Assembly (NCBI RefSeq): GCF_022458985.1
Contig: NC_061777.1
Coordinates: 18,875,668 to 18,939,667, forward strand
Length of the DNA: 64,000 nt
Source: Mugil cephalus
Taxonomy: Eukaryota; Chordata; Actinopteri; Mugiliformes; Mugilidae
Direction: 5' to 3'
The notes beneath the pieces were generated by a model. The model did not search any database, was not told the origin of the DNA, and saw only the letters and a list, made by a program, of their open reading frames with translations. The translations under genes and the position numbers were made by a program. Below are positions 45,696 to 56,900 of this stretch, piece after piece (position 1 is the first letter of the stretch; every line of letters starts with the position of its first letter).

Positions 45696-45902
45696 TTACT
45701 TTCCCACCATAAAATATGTGGTCCATCTGGCTAGGAGCAACGCGCCGAACAGCACAGTGTAGCTAAAGAGAACAAATTTGAGGATTTCCTTGAATGTCCG
45801 CAGGAAGCGGATGAACAAGGGCTCCACGTCCAGAAGCTCCTGCTGTGTCTTCTGCCTGCGACCTGGCTGAGTCAGGTGCCCCATGTTCTCACCTCCACCC
45901 AT
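45696..45902 (-). CDS. 68-residue single-pass membrane microprotein, unrecognised
   Basis: One coding exon gives 68 residues. The N-half is polar (MGGGENMGHLTQPGRRQKTQ), then an amphipathic stretch (QELLDVEPLFIRFLRTFKE, about residues 22-40), then one strongly hydrophobic helix (about 41-60, ILKFVLFSYTVLFGALLLA), and a short basic-ended tail of about eight residues ending MVGK. The topology suggests a tail-anchored protein; the target membrane is not known. The start is well supported: a splice acceptor TTTGTAG ends one base before the ATG, the context is A at -3 and G at +4, and the likely upstream exon (donor at 46483) has no in-frame ATG. A non-coding first exon plus a single coding exon is also how sarcolipin and phospholamban genes are built, but the sequence is not theirs. 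I do not recognise the family and propose no function. Gly2 sits in a weak myristoylation context. Confidence 0.65.
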   Translation of the reverse strand: MGGGENMGHLTQPGRRQKTQQELLDVEPLFIRFLRTFKEILKFVLFSYTVLFGALLLARWTTYFMVGK

Positions 45903-46483
45903 TCTACAAACACACACAGTTGTCAGATGTCACTACAAGACAATATGCTGCTGGTAAGAACGCTGAGCGACACAGGCCAGCAAAAATGAACACAAAGTGC
46001 CCTCTGAGAACACTGTCATACATGTTTTCATTTTACATTTATTAGCAGATACATGATTATCAGTGTTTTAATGTGTTATTAAATGTGTATTTGTTTAAAA
46101 TGTGCACAATAATTTGCTTCCAGCCTTTTATGCACTGAGGAACTGCGCAGCCATAAGACTGTTATAAATAATTTATCTCTAAGTTGCACAAATGGCTTCA
46201 GTATTGATCGGCTGTGTGTGCCACAAACAATATGTTGAACATCTTCAGTATTCACCTTACACTTGTCTTCACTGCTTTAGATATTAGCAGGAAACTGTGC
46301 AGAAGCTGTCAGATATTCAGCTTTCACTGTCACTAAATACATTTATGTTAGTTTTCTTGTTTGTCGCATCACGGAAGTTACAACCAAGCTCATATAAGAA
46401 CCACATCAAAGTTCAATTTAACAGATTTAAATGAAGGGTATAAGGTATAATGGATGTAGTACAAAAATTTAAAGTGCTTTTAC

Positions 46484-46600
46484 CTTGGTGTTGTTGGACA
46501 GGAGCTAATCAGAAGGAGGGCTCCTGCGCTTTTCAGCCCTGAAGTCCAAGTCGGTGTGTGCCGTCTTGAGCGCTTCGAGCCCTTATTGCAGAGGAGGAGC
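46484..46600 (-). other. Probable non-coding first exon of the microprotein gene
   Basis: The minus strand has CACCAAG|GTAAAAGC, a good donor, with the exon ending at 46484. Joining it to 45903 leaves an open but ATG-free leader. The upstream boundary is unknown; 46600 is only nominal. The exon call is inferred from the splice sites alone. Confidence 0.4.
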
Positions 46601-47728
46601 CAAAAGCAAAAACTGATCACAAGGATCTGAATCCCCCTGGGATCAATCTAATGGCAGGTTAAGTATTCAGCACACCTGCTCCTTAAAGAAAGAAAGAAAC
46701 GGCTGTCCAAGATTTTTTTTTTTTTTCCCTAGAAATTACAGTATTTTCTAATTAAAGCAGTTTCCAGGTCTTCTAGCCAATCAACATGGAGGACATGGAT
46801 ATAGATTACCCTGAGCAAACTTCACCAAAATATCTGACTGCTGTCAGCAGGTCTCCGTATGTATATAGCATCAGGCACGGAGAAGGTATTGACTGATACA
46901 GAGATCCAGCACCCTCCTGCAGCACAGTTATCTTCTACCGGAACATGTACCAAATGGCCTCCTAATTCAATCAGTGTCCTGCGCTGTCAAATCATGGGCT
47001 GCTGTGGGCTGAGCTCTCCAGACAGCACAGGGCCATTATCGGCTGATCGGGTGGCCTGTTACTGTGCTAATTGCTCCTTCAGAGAGCTCAGCCGCTGCTG
47101 ACGGATACACCCCCATCCCTGCTTCTCATCTGCTTGCAATCAACTTGCCTTTTTTAAAATAACAATAATAATAATAATAACCATCAACTAAACAGTAGAC
47201 AAAATGTTCTAACTCATGATAAGGTAGTGCAAGATTAATTTTAGTTAGTTCAGATTTTTCTTTTTATCATCTATAAACCCCAAGAAAACCCACACAAAAA
47301 CTTTCGCAAGAACCTTTTAAAAATGCAGTGCATCTTTAATGACATTATACATGACATCCTCACAAACATCTCAGAGGTTTTAGTACATATATACAGCAGC
47401 TCCACAGGGATGTAAATCCAAGCAGAGCAGCAATGGACAGTAGTATTAATACAGGTTTATGTTGTATTGTCTGGGCATTAAACAAGGAGGCGGTGTACGA
47501 CACATTTAAGGCCATCAGATGCACACAACGTGCCTTATTCTGTAACTTTTACGTGACTTCGCTTGCAGGAATACGCCACAGGGCACCATTCGAGGACCTG
47601 TTGCTCTTTAAGCAGCGCAGACATCAATGAAACACCTGCAGCACATTGATGCGGACATAAAAAACAGCAGCTGAGGTTTTTCTGACGAGCGCCGTGTTTG
47701 ATGTGGACAGGTGCGCAACGCAGGTGAT
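46601..47728. other. Spacer between the microprotein gene and vps33a
   Basis: Contains an (AAT)n tract at about 47164-47181 and the probable vps33a 3' UTR. A reverse-strand ATTAAA at 47335-47340 is a candidate vps33a polyadenylation signal, which would give a UTR of about 390 bases. No further gene seen. Confidence 0.5.
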
Positions 47729-50700
47729 TCAGGCCGTCTGGGATTCGGGTCTGTCCATGAGGGATTTGATCCAAGTTGTACCATTTACGAGTTTCGTGGT
47801 GGCTATAATGTACTCCATCCCGCTGTCTTCCATCTGAGAGAGGAAACGGAGAGCGGCTATCTCTGCGTACGTCACTCCACCGAGGAAGAACACCAGCGTC
47901 GTCCGATTCTCCCCCTGCTGCCCTGTAACACGTTATAGAGAGATAAGACACATCACTCAAAGATGAACTTAAAGCTAGATCGGGAACTGTGAGAGACAAA
48001 AGAGTCAAAATTCTCATCTTAAACTCTGATCGACAATTCTCTTTGGTTAAAACACCATTTTCTGGAATGTGACGACACCAATTTATCTGTATCCTCCCCC
48101 AAGATTAGAGTCCTCTATTATCACCTTTAAAAACCAATGTACGGCAGGCATGTGGCAACAAGTCAACCGTCTAATGCCCAAACTCGCAATCCTAATTAGC
48201 ACATTTTAAATTGAGTGTATAATTAAATTCTTTATCACATCAGTGTAAAGCCCTACGACTGCCAGAATGAGAGGATGGAGGGAAACTGAAGGAAAGCAGT
48301 GGTCGTCCCTCACAAGTCAGCTCAGTATGTTTTTATTTGCCTCTCTCTTATTTGACATGGGCACACAGAAGAGACAAACGGTGGCTCTGTGGCTGCCTTG
48401 TGCCATCAATCTGCCGCTGTTCAGAACAAAGCCTGCGTCTTATCTACATGTAGCAGCCAGGAGCGCGCTTCTATTCTGCAGCGGTGCAAACAGCCAGACA
48501 GCGCTCCTGGTTTGTGTTGCTCCTTTACGTTTCTTATGGAGCCCGGAGGGAAGCTGTTGTCTCTCCTCAAAGTGTGGCCCGGGAAGCATCTTCAGGACCT
48601 CTTCGATGCTGCGCCACCCGGGTCTCGCCAAGACCTGAGTCAGTCGGATGCTCAGCGGGGCGTAGCCGCTGTACACGTATGAGATGTCGTTGGGGTTCTG
48701 AGGGAACGCAAATAAACATTCACCTTTAGTCCTCAAAAATCACACGAATTTAAACCCCAGCTTCTTTTCATAAATCTACCACCTGCTCGTTGGCGTCTTC
48801 CATCCACAGTTTGAGGGTTTTTCTGATAGTGGGGTAGTTATTTCTTGAGCCTGTCTGTGGCTTTAGAAGTCCCCCCTTCTCCAGGTTGTTCAGCGTTAGT
48901 ATGTGCTCATAGCCATAGGTCTTCACAAAGACAAAAAAAACCCATCAGTCTCATTCCTTCACTTATTAAAATTGTGTTCACCACCACCGTTTTTGTCTTT
49001 ACCTGGAGAATCTCCCTCTTGTAGTAGTCTAACACCTTCTGCTTGAGGCCGTTGTTGCACACCGACTGCATACACACCAGACGCAGAATCTTGATCAGCG
49101 GATCTTTCTGAGCGATGCAGTCTTCTATGTACGTGTTCACCTGCGTAGCACAGTTTATTTTAGGGTTTTCGTGAACTTTAATAAAATTACACAGATTAGC
49201 TCTGAAGGGACAACAGTAATTGGATGAAGAATACCTTGTCCGTGTCGACGCCGGTCATAAACTCCTGCTCCACTGTTAGATTGTCAAAGAAGGCCTCAGA
49301 TGCTGAAACAGGAAATATCAGTTACACTTTACTACATTACAAGACAGTAAGACGACGCCTTTAGCATATAACATAGAGAGATGGGGAGGGCTGGAGCTCT
49401 TAAATCCAGGAGGTAGTTTTATAATACTACTCAGAACATCATAAAATCACGTTAATAGGGTTATTATAGTTGATCAGGTTTAAAAAAAAAAACTCAGTTT
49501 TTATTTAGTTTGTACGAGGATATTATCTACCGTAAATAGAAGTAAAACTATAAGAGGAAAACACACGCACTTGTTATATCTTTGATCAGCTCAGCTATAG
49601 AAGTGTGGTTAGCCAACGAGCTTCGTGCTGCCTGCATGTGAGGCAGCTGAGACACAAACTGCTTTATTTCTCCCACTGTTTTGGCGTTATGGCGTTCCTG
49701 AAAATGAAATAAAAAAATTAAAATAACACATTGCTTGCAGAGGTAGTGTGTAACACGGCATTTAAATGATGGAGACAATTGCCACAAAAATAAAATTACA
49801 TGTAAAACAGGCTTGGACATAGCAGGCAGCTAAAAATTACTATACTATACTATAACACAGCTATAACACAGTTAGAAAGCTGTAAGCTCTTGTAAGTAAC
49901 TATATCTGTTAACTACACTGTTTAACCTCTCTTCAGTTTTAACAATAACTCTCACAATATACCAGTGTTCTGATCTCAAGAGGGAATGGTAATATATTTA
50001 ACCTCTTAAAAAACTTTTTAATCTTATCTCTAGGTTGTGTTCTTATCTATTTGTTAACCTCATAGATTTCTGTTGTGGCCTTTGCTGTTAAATGTCACAG
50101 AGATTACGATCAGATCATATCAGCCTGGATCCCTGAAGTGATAGTTCAATAGTGCTACAAGAAGAAAATAGCATAGAACAAGAAAAAAACTGAAGGACGA
50201 CCAACCTCGAAGGCGGCCGATATAATTTTGGCCTTCTTGCTGAGCGCCGCACCGACAGCGTTGAAGTTTTTGTCGCGGATTTCTGCGTACAGTTCTTCTG
50301 CTGAGTTCAGCTGCAGCTTCTTGGGCTCGGTGGGCAAATCTTTACTCCCTTCACCTTGCTTCTTCTGCGCAAACTTCTCAGGAGGCAGCTTGACATAACC
50401 TGTAATGAAGAGAGAGTAAAAGTAAGGACAGAGGATTTAAAAAAAAATACATTAATTTCTCAGGATTAGCATCTATTTAAAAAAAAAACAAAAAACAAAT
50501 AATATATCTGAAAGTAAGAAAGTCATCAGTGCAAAAGGCAGCAGCAACGCACTTCATCAAAGCACGACAGAGACTTACCCTCACCTTAAAGCTGAACTAT
50601 ACTGCATTAAATATGTGCATCAATGAATCAATTTGCTGTTATTGATTAAAAAAAATACAAAACAAAAACATACATAACTGACATAATTAATAACACATAA

Positions 50701-53263
50701 TGAGAAGTAATCAAAAGGAAGCTTTCTGACCATTGTTGATTCCATATATCTCGTCAATGAGGCCCTCGTAGGTGAGCTGCGTGGCCAGAGGAGTGAGCAG
50801 GTCGACATTACGGTCCAGGAGGAGAAGAGTGTCGAACACAGGCAGAATCTGGTTCTGGGTGCCCGCAAACTCCCTCTTCATCCTCAACATCATGTTGGCA
50901 ACATGCTGAGAACAAACAGAGAGTTTCTCTGTCAGACGACTTCATTCACCCCGAATGAAGTCCATGTGAAATCAGTCATTTCAATTTAATACATGTTATT
51001 CGTTGCAAAACAATTTCACCTCACACCACACTCACCCGTGCGCAATCTCCTTTTCCGTATATTTGTGGAATGGTGCCATACAGCGCCTGTAAGGTCATGA
51101 GGCCTTTGGCTGTGTGGTACAGGCTTGTTTGGTCATTTTCCAGATAGCACTCCTAAAAATATCATGAAATGACAAATACACATCACAGCTGTAAATCTAA
51201 AAATCTGTAAATTAAAAATCTCAATTTTTTATTATGTTAAGTATTGGTTAAATCAATACTTTATAAAAACACATGGATAGTTCATCTGTATTTTATACAC
51301 ACTGATCAGCTATGACATTCTGAGCATACATCATAATGACTGCTCAAGTGAATAACGCTGATTTGTTAACTGAACAACAACTAACTAACTTCGACATGAG
51401 AAATAGTAGCTCAAACTGCTGAAAAAGTAACTGCTAGTTGAGATATAAAGGTGTCGATACTAATCACAGTATGTTCTCCATGGGGCTGCGTAGCTGCAGA
51501 CGACTCAGGGTGGACATGCTGAGCCCTGTTCACTACAGAAAGCCGCTACAATGGACACACGCAATGAAAGAAGGTGGTCTGGATTGATGAATTAAGTTTC
51601 TTATGCGTTTGCTCATCCTATACAAGGGAGTGTGCGCTTATTCTGCGACCACAAATAATAATAACATACTGTGAACATACTGTGAATATAATTCATATCG
51701 CATTGATCCCCGAGGGGAAATTATGCTCCTACTGTTTGACCCACCCATTTGTTCACCCAGTAGTGTGTACAGTTGGCGCAGCGGGCTACGGCCACTACTC
51801 CACAGCTCCCCACAATTTAACATGAACAATTTAATGAAATAATCTATTTAATTCACTTCACCAGCTGTTGGTTTTAATGTTGCGGCTGATCAGTGTGCAT
51901 ATGTCATGTACAACTTGAACACACCCTAAAAGCGCTCTCGTACTCCATGGAGAGCAGGTCGCCATCATAAGGAATCAGGTCCAGGATATACTCGTCGATG
52001 TTCATGAAAGATCCCAGCACGCCCTGTTCCTTCAGCCGCTGCTCACACAGCATGCTCCGCCGAGGCACAAACAAGATGTGGAAGTCACGTGATGAGTGCA
52101 TCTTATCCTCACTGAAAGGTGCACAGTCCGGGGCAAAACATGTCACACACAGTGGAAAAGCTTTGCCAAACGAGACAAAGCGAACGCGCTCAGCGCCGTT
52201 TACGGTTTCTTTAGAAACGAGACACACAAACACACCTGATTACGTTTTCAGCAATGATGTCCATAAGCTCTAATCTGGGACGAACGAAGAAGATGATGTT
52301 CTTGACGTCAGCGGGGGGGAGCCGGCCGCTCTTGAGCGTGAACATCTTTTCAACTTCATGTTCCTGGAAGACACACAACACGTGCCATTATCAATAATTT
52401 GGAGTGAAAGCTTCATTAGATTATCTGGGCCAATGTATTGCATCAAGAAAGCACTCACCTTCAGAAGAGAGTATTGTGCTATTAGTCCAAACGGTCCAGT
52501 CAGATACTCATCCCAAACTATGGCCTACAAGCGAGGACACAATTAACATCAGCAACAAAATCAGGAAACTGAAAATTACCGTGAAAAAGTATTTTAAAAG
52601 TATTACCACCCCCGAGATTATTCTACAATTCTGCATAAAAGCAACAACAGCTCTTTCTCCGAGGTCCTCATAAAGCACATGTGTCCGTGCCATTACACAC
52701 TTCCACAAAGATCAGACTGTGAGAAATCACAGATTGAAATATATAATATTCACTTGTTAGTTTCATTTGTCTGATTGTGTTCGCTTTGTCTGCTTACAGT
52801 GATGTGATAATCCACTGATGCTCTGGGTTATTTTCATGCAGAAATGTTGCAAATACTGAGGGATGCAATGACTGTTTAATCTGCACTGCAAATGAGGAAA
52901 TGTTTGATGTCAGGGACTTCGCTGTTAGCTAATGGTGCCAATAACACATTCATACGCTGTGAAGCAAAAACACAGCTCACATGCAGACAAAACCGAAGCT
53001 ACATTATCATAAAATGCACTGTTTAAATATGTTCACGTTTAAAACGTGGCTATTTAAAGGCTGCAAGATGTGATGACTGTCAGCTCCGTGGTACCGCTGG
53101 GCCTGAAGAGACAAGATATACAACTGTCGCCATGTTTTTCGTGTGTAGGAGGGTTTATTACCTTGCTTCCTGCACATTTGTCCAAAAACTCTCGAAGCTC
53201 TTTTCGTGCCGCTTCTCTCAATATGTTTAAATTCACTCTACCGTAGGATAGGTGGGCAGCCAT
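47729..53263 (-). CDS. vps33a: VPS33A, Sec1/Munc18 subunit of HOPS and CORVET
   Basis: Thirteen coding exons: 53162-53263, 52459-52524, 52236-52363, 51925-52111, 51036-51152, 50731-50905, 50206-50399, 49571-49697, 49235-49302, 49003-49140, 48783-48920, 48529-48697 and 47729-47922, giving 600 residues (human 596). The protein clasps SNARE bundles within the HOPS and CORVET tethering complexes and drives endosome-lysosome and autophagosome-lysosome fusion. The N-terminus [19 protein letters not shown], and blocks such as [53 protein letters not shown] and [16 protein letters not shown], match VPS33A rather than VPS33B. The last exon restores the Sec1 core ([20 protein letters not shown]) and ends with RPESQTA, where human ends EKPF. 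The donor after exon 12 splits an Arg codon. The intron between exons 51036-51152 and 51925-52111 carries nested transposon remnants. Confidence 0.97.
51296..51899 (+). mobile_element. Internally deleted Tc1-like transposon in a vps33a intron
   Basis: Terminal inverted repeats are visible: TACACACTGATCAGC at the left and the inverse of TGCACACTGATCAGC at the right, one mismatch in 15, each flanked by TA, the Tc1/mariner target. Inside, 51480-51590 encodes [20 protein letters not shown]-like sequence, matching the transposase after its DNA-binding domain, followed by stops. Most of the transposase is gone, so the copy is inert. Confidence 0.8.
51680..51800 (+). mobile_element. LINE 3' end nested in the Tc1 remnant
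   Basis: The stretch 'attgatccccgaggggaaat' followed by 'gacccacccatttgttcacc' and a 'cagtagtgtgtacag' block resembles the 3' end of a common fish LINE. It lies between transposase sequence and the right terminal repeat, so it inserted later than the Tc1 element. Confidence 0.5.
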
Positions 53264-53966
53264 TTTTTCCCCCTGAACAGCAACACAACGAGTCAGGTGA
53301 CTTCCCCGGAGAGGGTTGGTCACATGACCAAAGAGGCCGCAGCGTCAAGATAGTTCACGTCACAGAGACAGAAGTTTGTCCTTAATGTCTTACAGCGACA
53401 AATGGGGGAATGTCAATGGACTGACGGGATACCGACCCTCCGGTGTTGCGCTAGAATACGTTTCCTCGTCGTAATATTACACAAATTCCTATTTATACAG
53501 TCTATGGTCAGACAAGGGAATGGCTTTGCTTTGCTTTGGTTTAATTTCTTTGTTGAAAACAATTATTTTATATTATATTTTATTTATTTAGGCATCAGTT
53601 TGAGAAAATCTACGTAGGACAATACCTTATGTTACCTTGACCAATTGTCTAATAAATTGTAGGAACTTGAATAAATGTATTTTTTACATTTACCCTGCAT
53701 ACATTATCTCCAACAGGGATGAAGTGGCACTGTGCTGACTGTGACATACCAGTAGGTGGCGGCAGGGAGGCCTCGTCTGGTTGGAGGTCGACTTTAAAGC
53801 AGCAGAAGAAGATGAAGGAGAAGAAGCAGCAGTAGTCGGATCCCGAGCGTCGGACTCATCACATCGTTTCATATCCAGGCAGTTCCGCTGAATAAGTGAC
53901 GCTACACAGTAATGCAATGGTTACACCGTCCATCCGCTCTTTCCCAGTAGGCACGCAGGAGTTGCA
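53264..53966. promoter_or_regulatory. Shared head-to-head promoter region of vps33a and rnf34
   Basis: Only about 700 bases separate the two divergent start codons, including both 5' UTRs. The two ends are GC-richer; the middle (53.5-53.7 kb) is AT-rich. GTCACATGAC at 53319-53328, a near-perfect palindrome with an E-box core, lies 56 bases upstream of the vps33a ATG. A CACGTCAC at 53357-53364 adds an E-box/CRE-like site. Bidirectional use is an inference from the arrangement. Confidence 0.5.
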
Positions 53967-56900
53967 ATGAAGGTGCATTTTTCTTTACATAACCTTTGTT
54001 CCTATTTGAGGTCTACTTAGACTGTCGCTAGCAGCGAGTAGCTAACCTTAGCTCCTAATTTAGCGTTGGAGCTTAGTGAGGCTAATTATCAGAACCGGAG
54101 AGAGACAGCGTCTCCATCTGACAGCTGTCACTAAACAGGACAGTCATGTCAAGCTATACGTTATGGAGGCATTTTTTGTTATAGTTTGTTTATTGAAGTT
54201 GTTAGTTGTAGCAGTAGTATTGTAATTGTAGATAATGTAGCTAATTTGCTAAATTGTGGAAGTGTTTTTTTCTTGGTTTTCTTACAGGTGCTGCTCTGTG
54301 TGTCTGTGCCTTAAAGCTGTCAGTCATCTGTATGATTATAATGATTATACGTCCTGTGATTAGAATCCATATGTGTCCTGTATATCACACATGCGGATTA
54401 CAATGTAAAAATGATGATGTATAAGTGATGCTGGTCAGTATGAACAATATAATCAAGGTTGACTTGAAGACAGCCTGAGGTGAAGATGTTTATTTATTTT
54501 AATTTTTTTTAAATGTCAGGCAGGGGCCTCGTCCATGTGGGCTTCATGCTGTGGTCTGCTGAATGAAGTCATGGGTACTGGGGCCGTCAGAGGCCAGCAG
54601 CCCGGGTTTGGGGCCGGTGCTGGGCCCTTCAGATTCGCCCCCAGTGCAGGATACTCTACGTACCCACCAACCAGCTCAGGGAGTCCCAGCCTTGTATGCA
54701 AGGCCTGTGGCCAGGCCTTCTCCGTCTTCAGGAGGAAGGTATGTGTCTGGGTGTCCTGTGTGAGGCTCGTGTAGAAGCGGAGGGTGGTACTGAATGAATA
54801 ATTTATACTGAAGTACTTTTGGCATGTGGATGGAGTGCGTGTTTATAAGCATTTTCGTGCCTGTATTTGTCCTGTTTCTCATTTTGCAGTGTACTTCAAA
54901 TTAAATATGCCGTAACTCGAAGTCTGTATAAAAATTGAAATATGTTGTGTTGGGATAAAAAATAAAAAAACATGCAGAGACAGGTGGACCAACATACTGC
55001 CGCTGTAGTATCTTCACCGAAGGCTCGTGCACAGCTCACATGGTCTCGTTCTGTGTGAACGTCGCGCTCCACTTACTATGCCAGTCTAATCCCACATCTT
55101 GCATTTATTACTGTTTGATGTTTGTCACTTAAAAGAGTGTGCCTCCTGTCTCTGTGCCTGGAGAGATAGAGCAGATGTGAGTGATTGAAAAATACAGGGA
55201 AAGGTTCTTCTGGCATTCACATACCTGCTTTAACGTTCTGTTAAATGTCACCTCTCCACCCAACCAGTTTCCTGTTTTATAACAAAAAAGGATCAAATTT
55301 ATCAAGAACTAAAGTAGTTTTAGCTCCACATCCTCATCATTGTTATTAGAGAGGCACTGGCACATAGTATGAGATGTGAATATATATCTCTAGTTGCCTT
55401 ATTTCTGTCATCTTTATTGCTTCTTTCTTTTTGTCCCCAGTATATTTGCTGCGACTGCAAGAAGAGCTTCTGCTCTCTGTGCTCCGTGCTTCAGGAGAAT
55501 CTACGCATTTGTGCCACGTGTCACTTGCTGAAGGCCACGGCCTTTCAGCGGCCCCGGCTGATGCGTCTGCGTGTGAAGGACCTGCGTCAGTACTTGCTGC
55601 TGCGTAACATCCCCACTGACACCTGCAGGGAAAAGGAAGACCTGGTGGACTTGGTTCTCTGTCACCAAGGCATCGAGGAGGAGGAGGACCCCGACATGGC
55701 CAGCCTCCACTCGCGTTCCCTGTTCACGCCTACCCCCTCCACCACACAGTCTGCCTCGGAGCTGTCCGCTTTCGCTGCCTCTCACGAGGAGCCTCTCAGC
55801 AGGAGCGATAGCTCTGATACAAACCAGGTCAGGACCATCTTCAAAATACACAGGAACCCCACATGTCAGGCGGAGCTTTACAACTATCTGCTCTACTGTC
55901 CCATCTTGTTTGTTCTTAAGACGTGTTGACAGCTTTTTACATTAGGGGTTCCAAACATTTGGGAACAATTTGACGTTTCATCCTTTCATCCCGCGCTCGC
56001 TAGAGTTTGTAAGCCAGCTAAACAGAAAGAGATCAGAGAGTAGCAGCGAACAAAAGAAGCTACAACTGGCGCTGAAAAGGGAACTCGGCTCAAAGCAGCC
56101 AGGATCCACTATAAATATCTGTACTTGGCCTGCTTATGTAGCAGTAAGCTTTTCCGAGTCTTTTCTGAATGGAAGGCACCACGCATGGTTTTTCCCAGGT
56201 GTCAGTGAGGTTGCTGAGGAGTGTCTAATCTTAATCCTCTGTGGACCTACGCATTCCTCGCACAGTAATGTTTGTTGTTTCTGTCGCAGGATATAGGTGA
56301 TGCCACATCAGTGTCTCTCCTCAACCTGGACCCCAGTGAACACACTCCCGAGGTAATCACTGTTATTACTGCCCCGTGGATTGGACAAATCACTTTTAGT
56401 TGCGTAGGGGGATATTGAGTTTATAAATAGAAATACTTGGTGACAGAGCATTATATATTGTTCTGTGTTGCAGTTACTTGAGTTAGGAATGCAAGCAAAG
56501 CAGTTTGGTGGCTGAAAATTAGATGCTAACGCCTCCAAGTTCTTGGCTGGAATGGAAAGAACAAATAACGAGCAACAGTTTATTGGCCAGACAATTTGCT
56601 TCACACCAGGAAGTTTTTGCCCGTGCTGCAAAAATTGCAGCGTTTTGCAGATGCAGCACTTGATATAACAATTGCTTTTTGCACAGAAGGAATGGCAATA
56701 AATGGATTCATTAAAGATGGACAGAAAGTATAGAACAATGAAAAGAAAAAGGAGGATTTTTTTCTGTAGTACTTAGTGGTTTTCTGTCTTTTAGGTGAGT
56801 CCTCAGACGCGGCGGCGGGCGAGAGCATCCCTCTCGGACATCTCCAGTTTGAGGGACATCGAAGGGCTGTCTGTGAGGCAGCTGAAGGAGATCCTCGCCA

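Noticed and set aside
45903-45917. Extension of the microprotein to an upstream Met (MCVCR)
   Set aside because: Those bases are the pyrimidine tract and AG of the splice acceptor.
46785-46892. Short plus-strand ORF starting MEDMDIDYPEQ
   Set aside because: About 36 codons, no homologue recognised, no splice support, no membrane or domain pattern.
47535-48017. 160-codon minus-strand frame beside the vps33a last exon
   Set aside because: It overlaps the last exon of vps33a in a different frame; the in-frame reading restores the Sec1 core.
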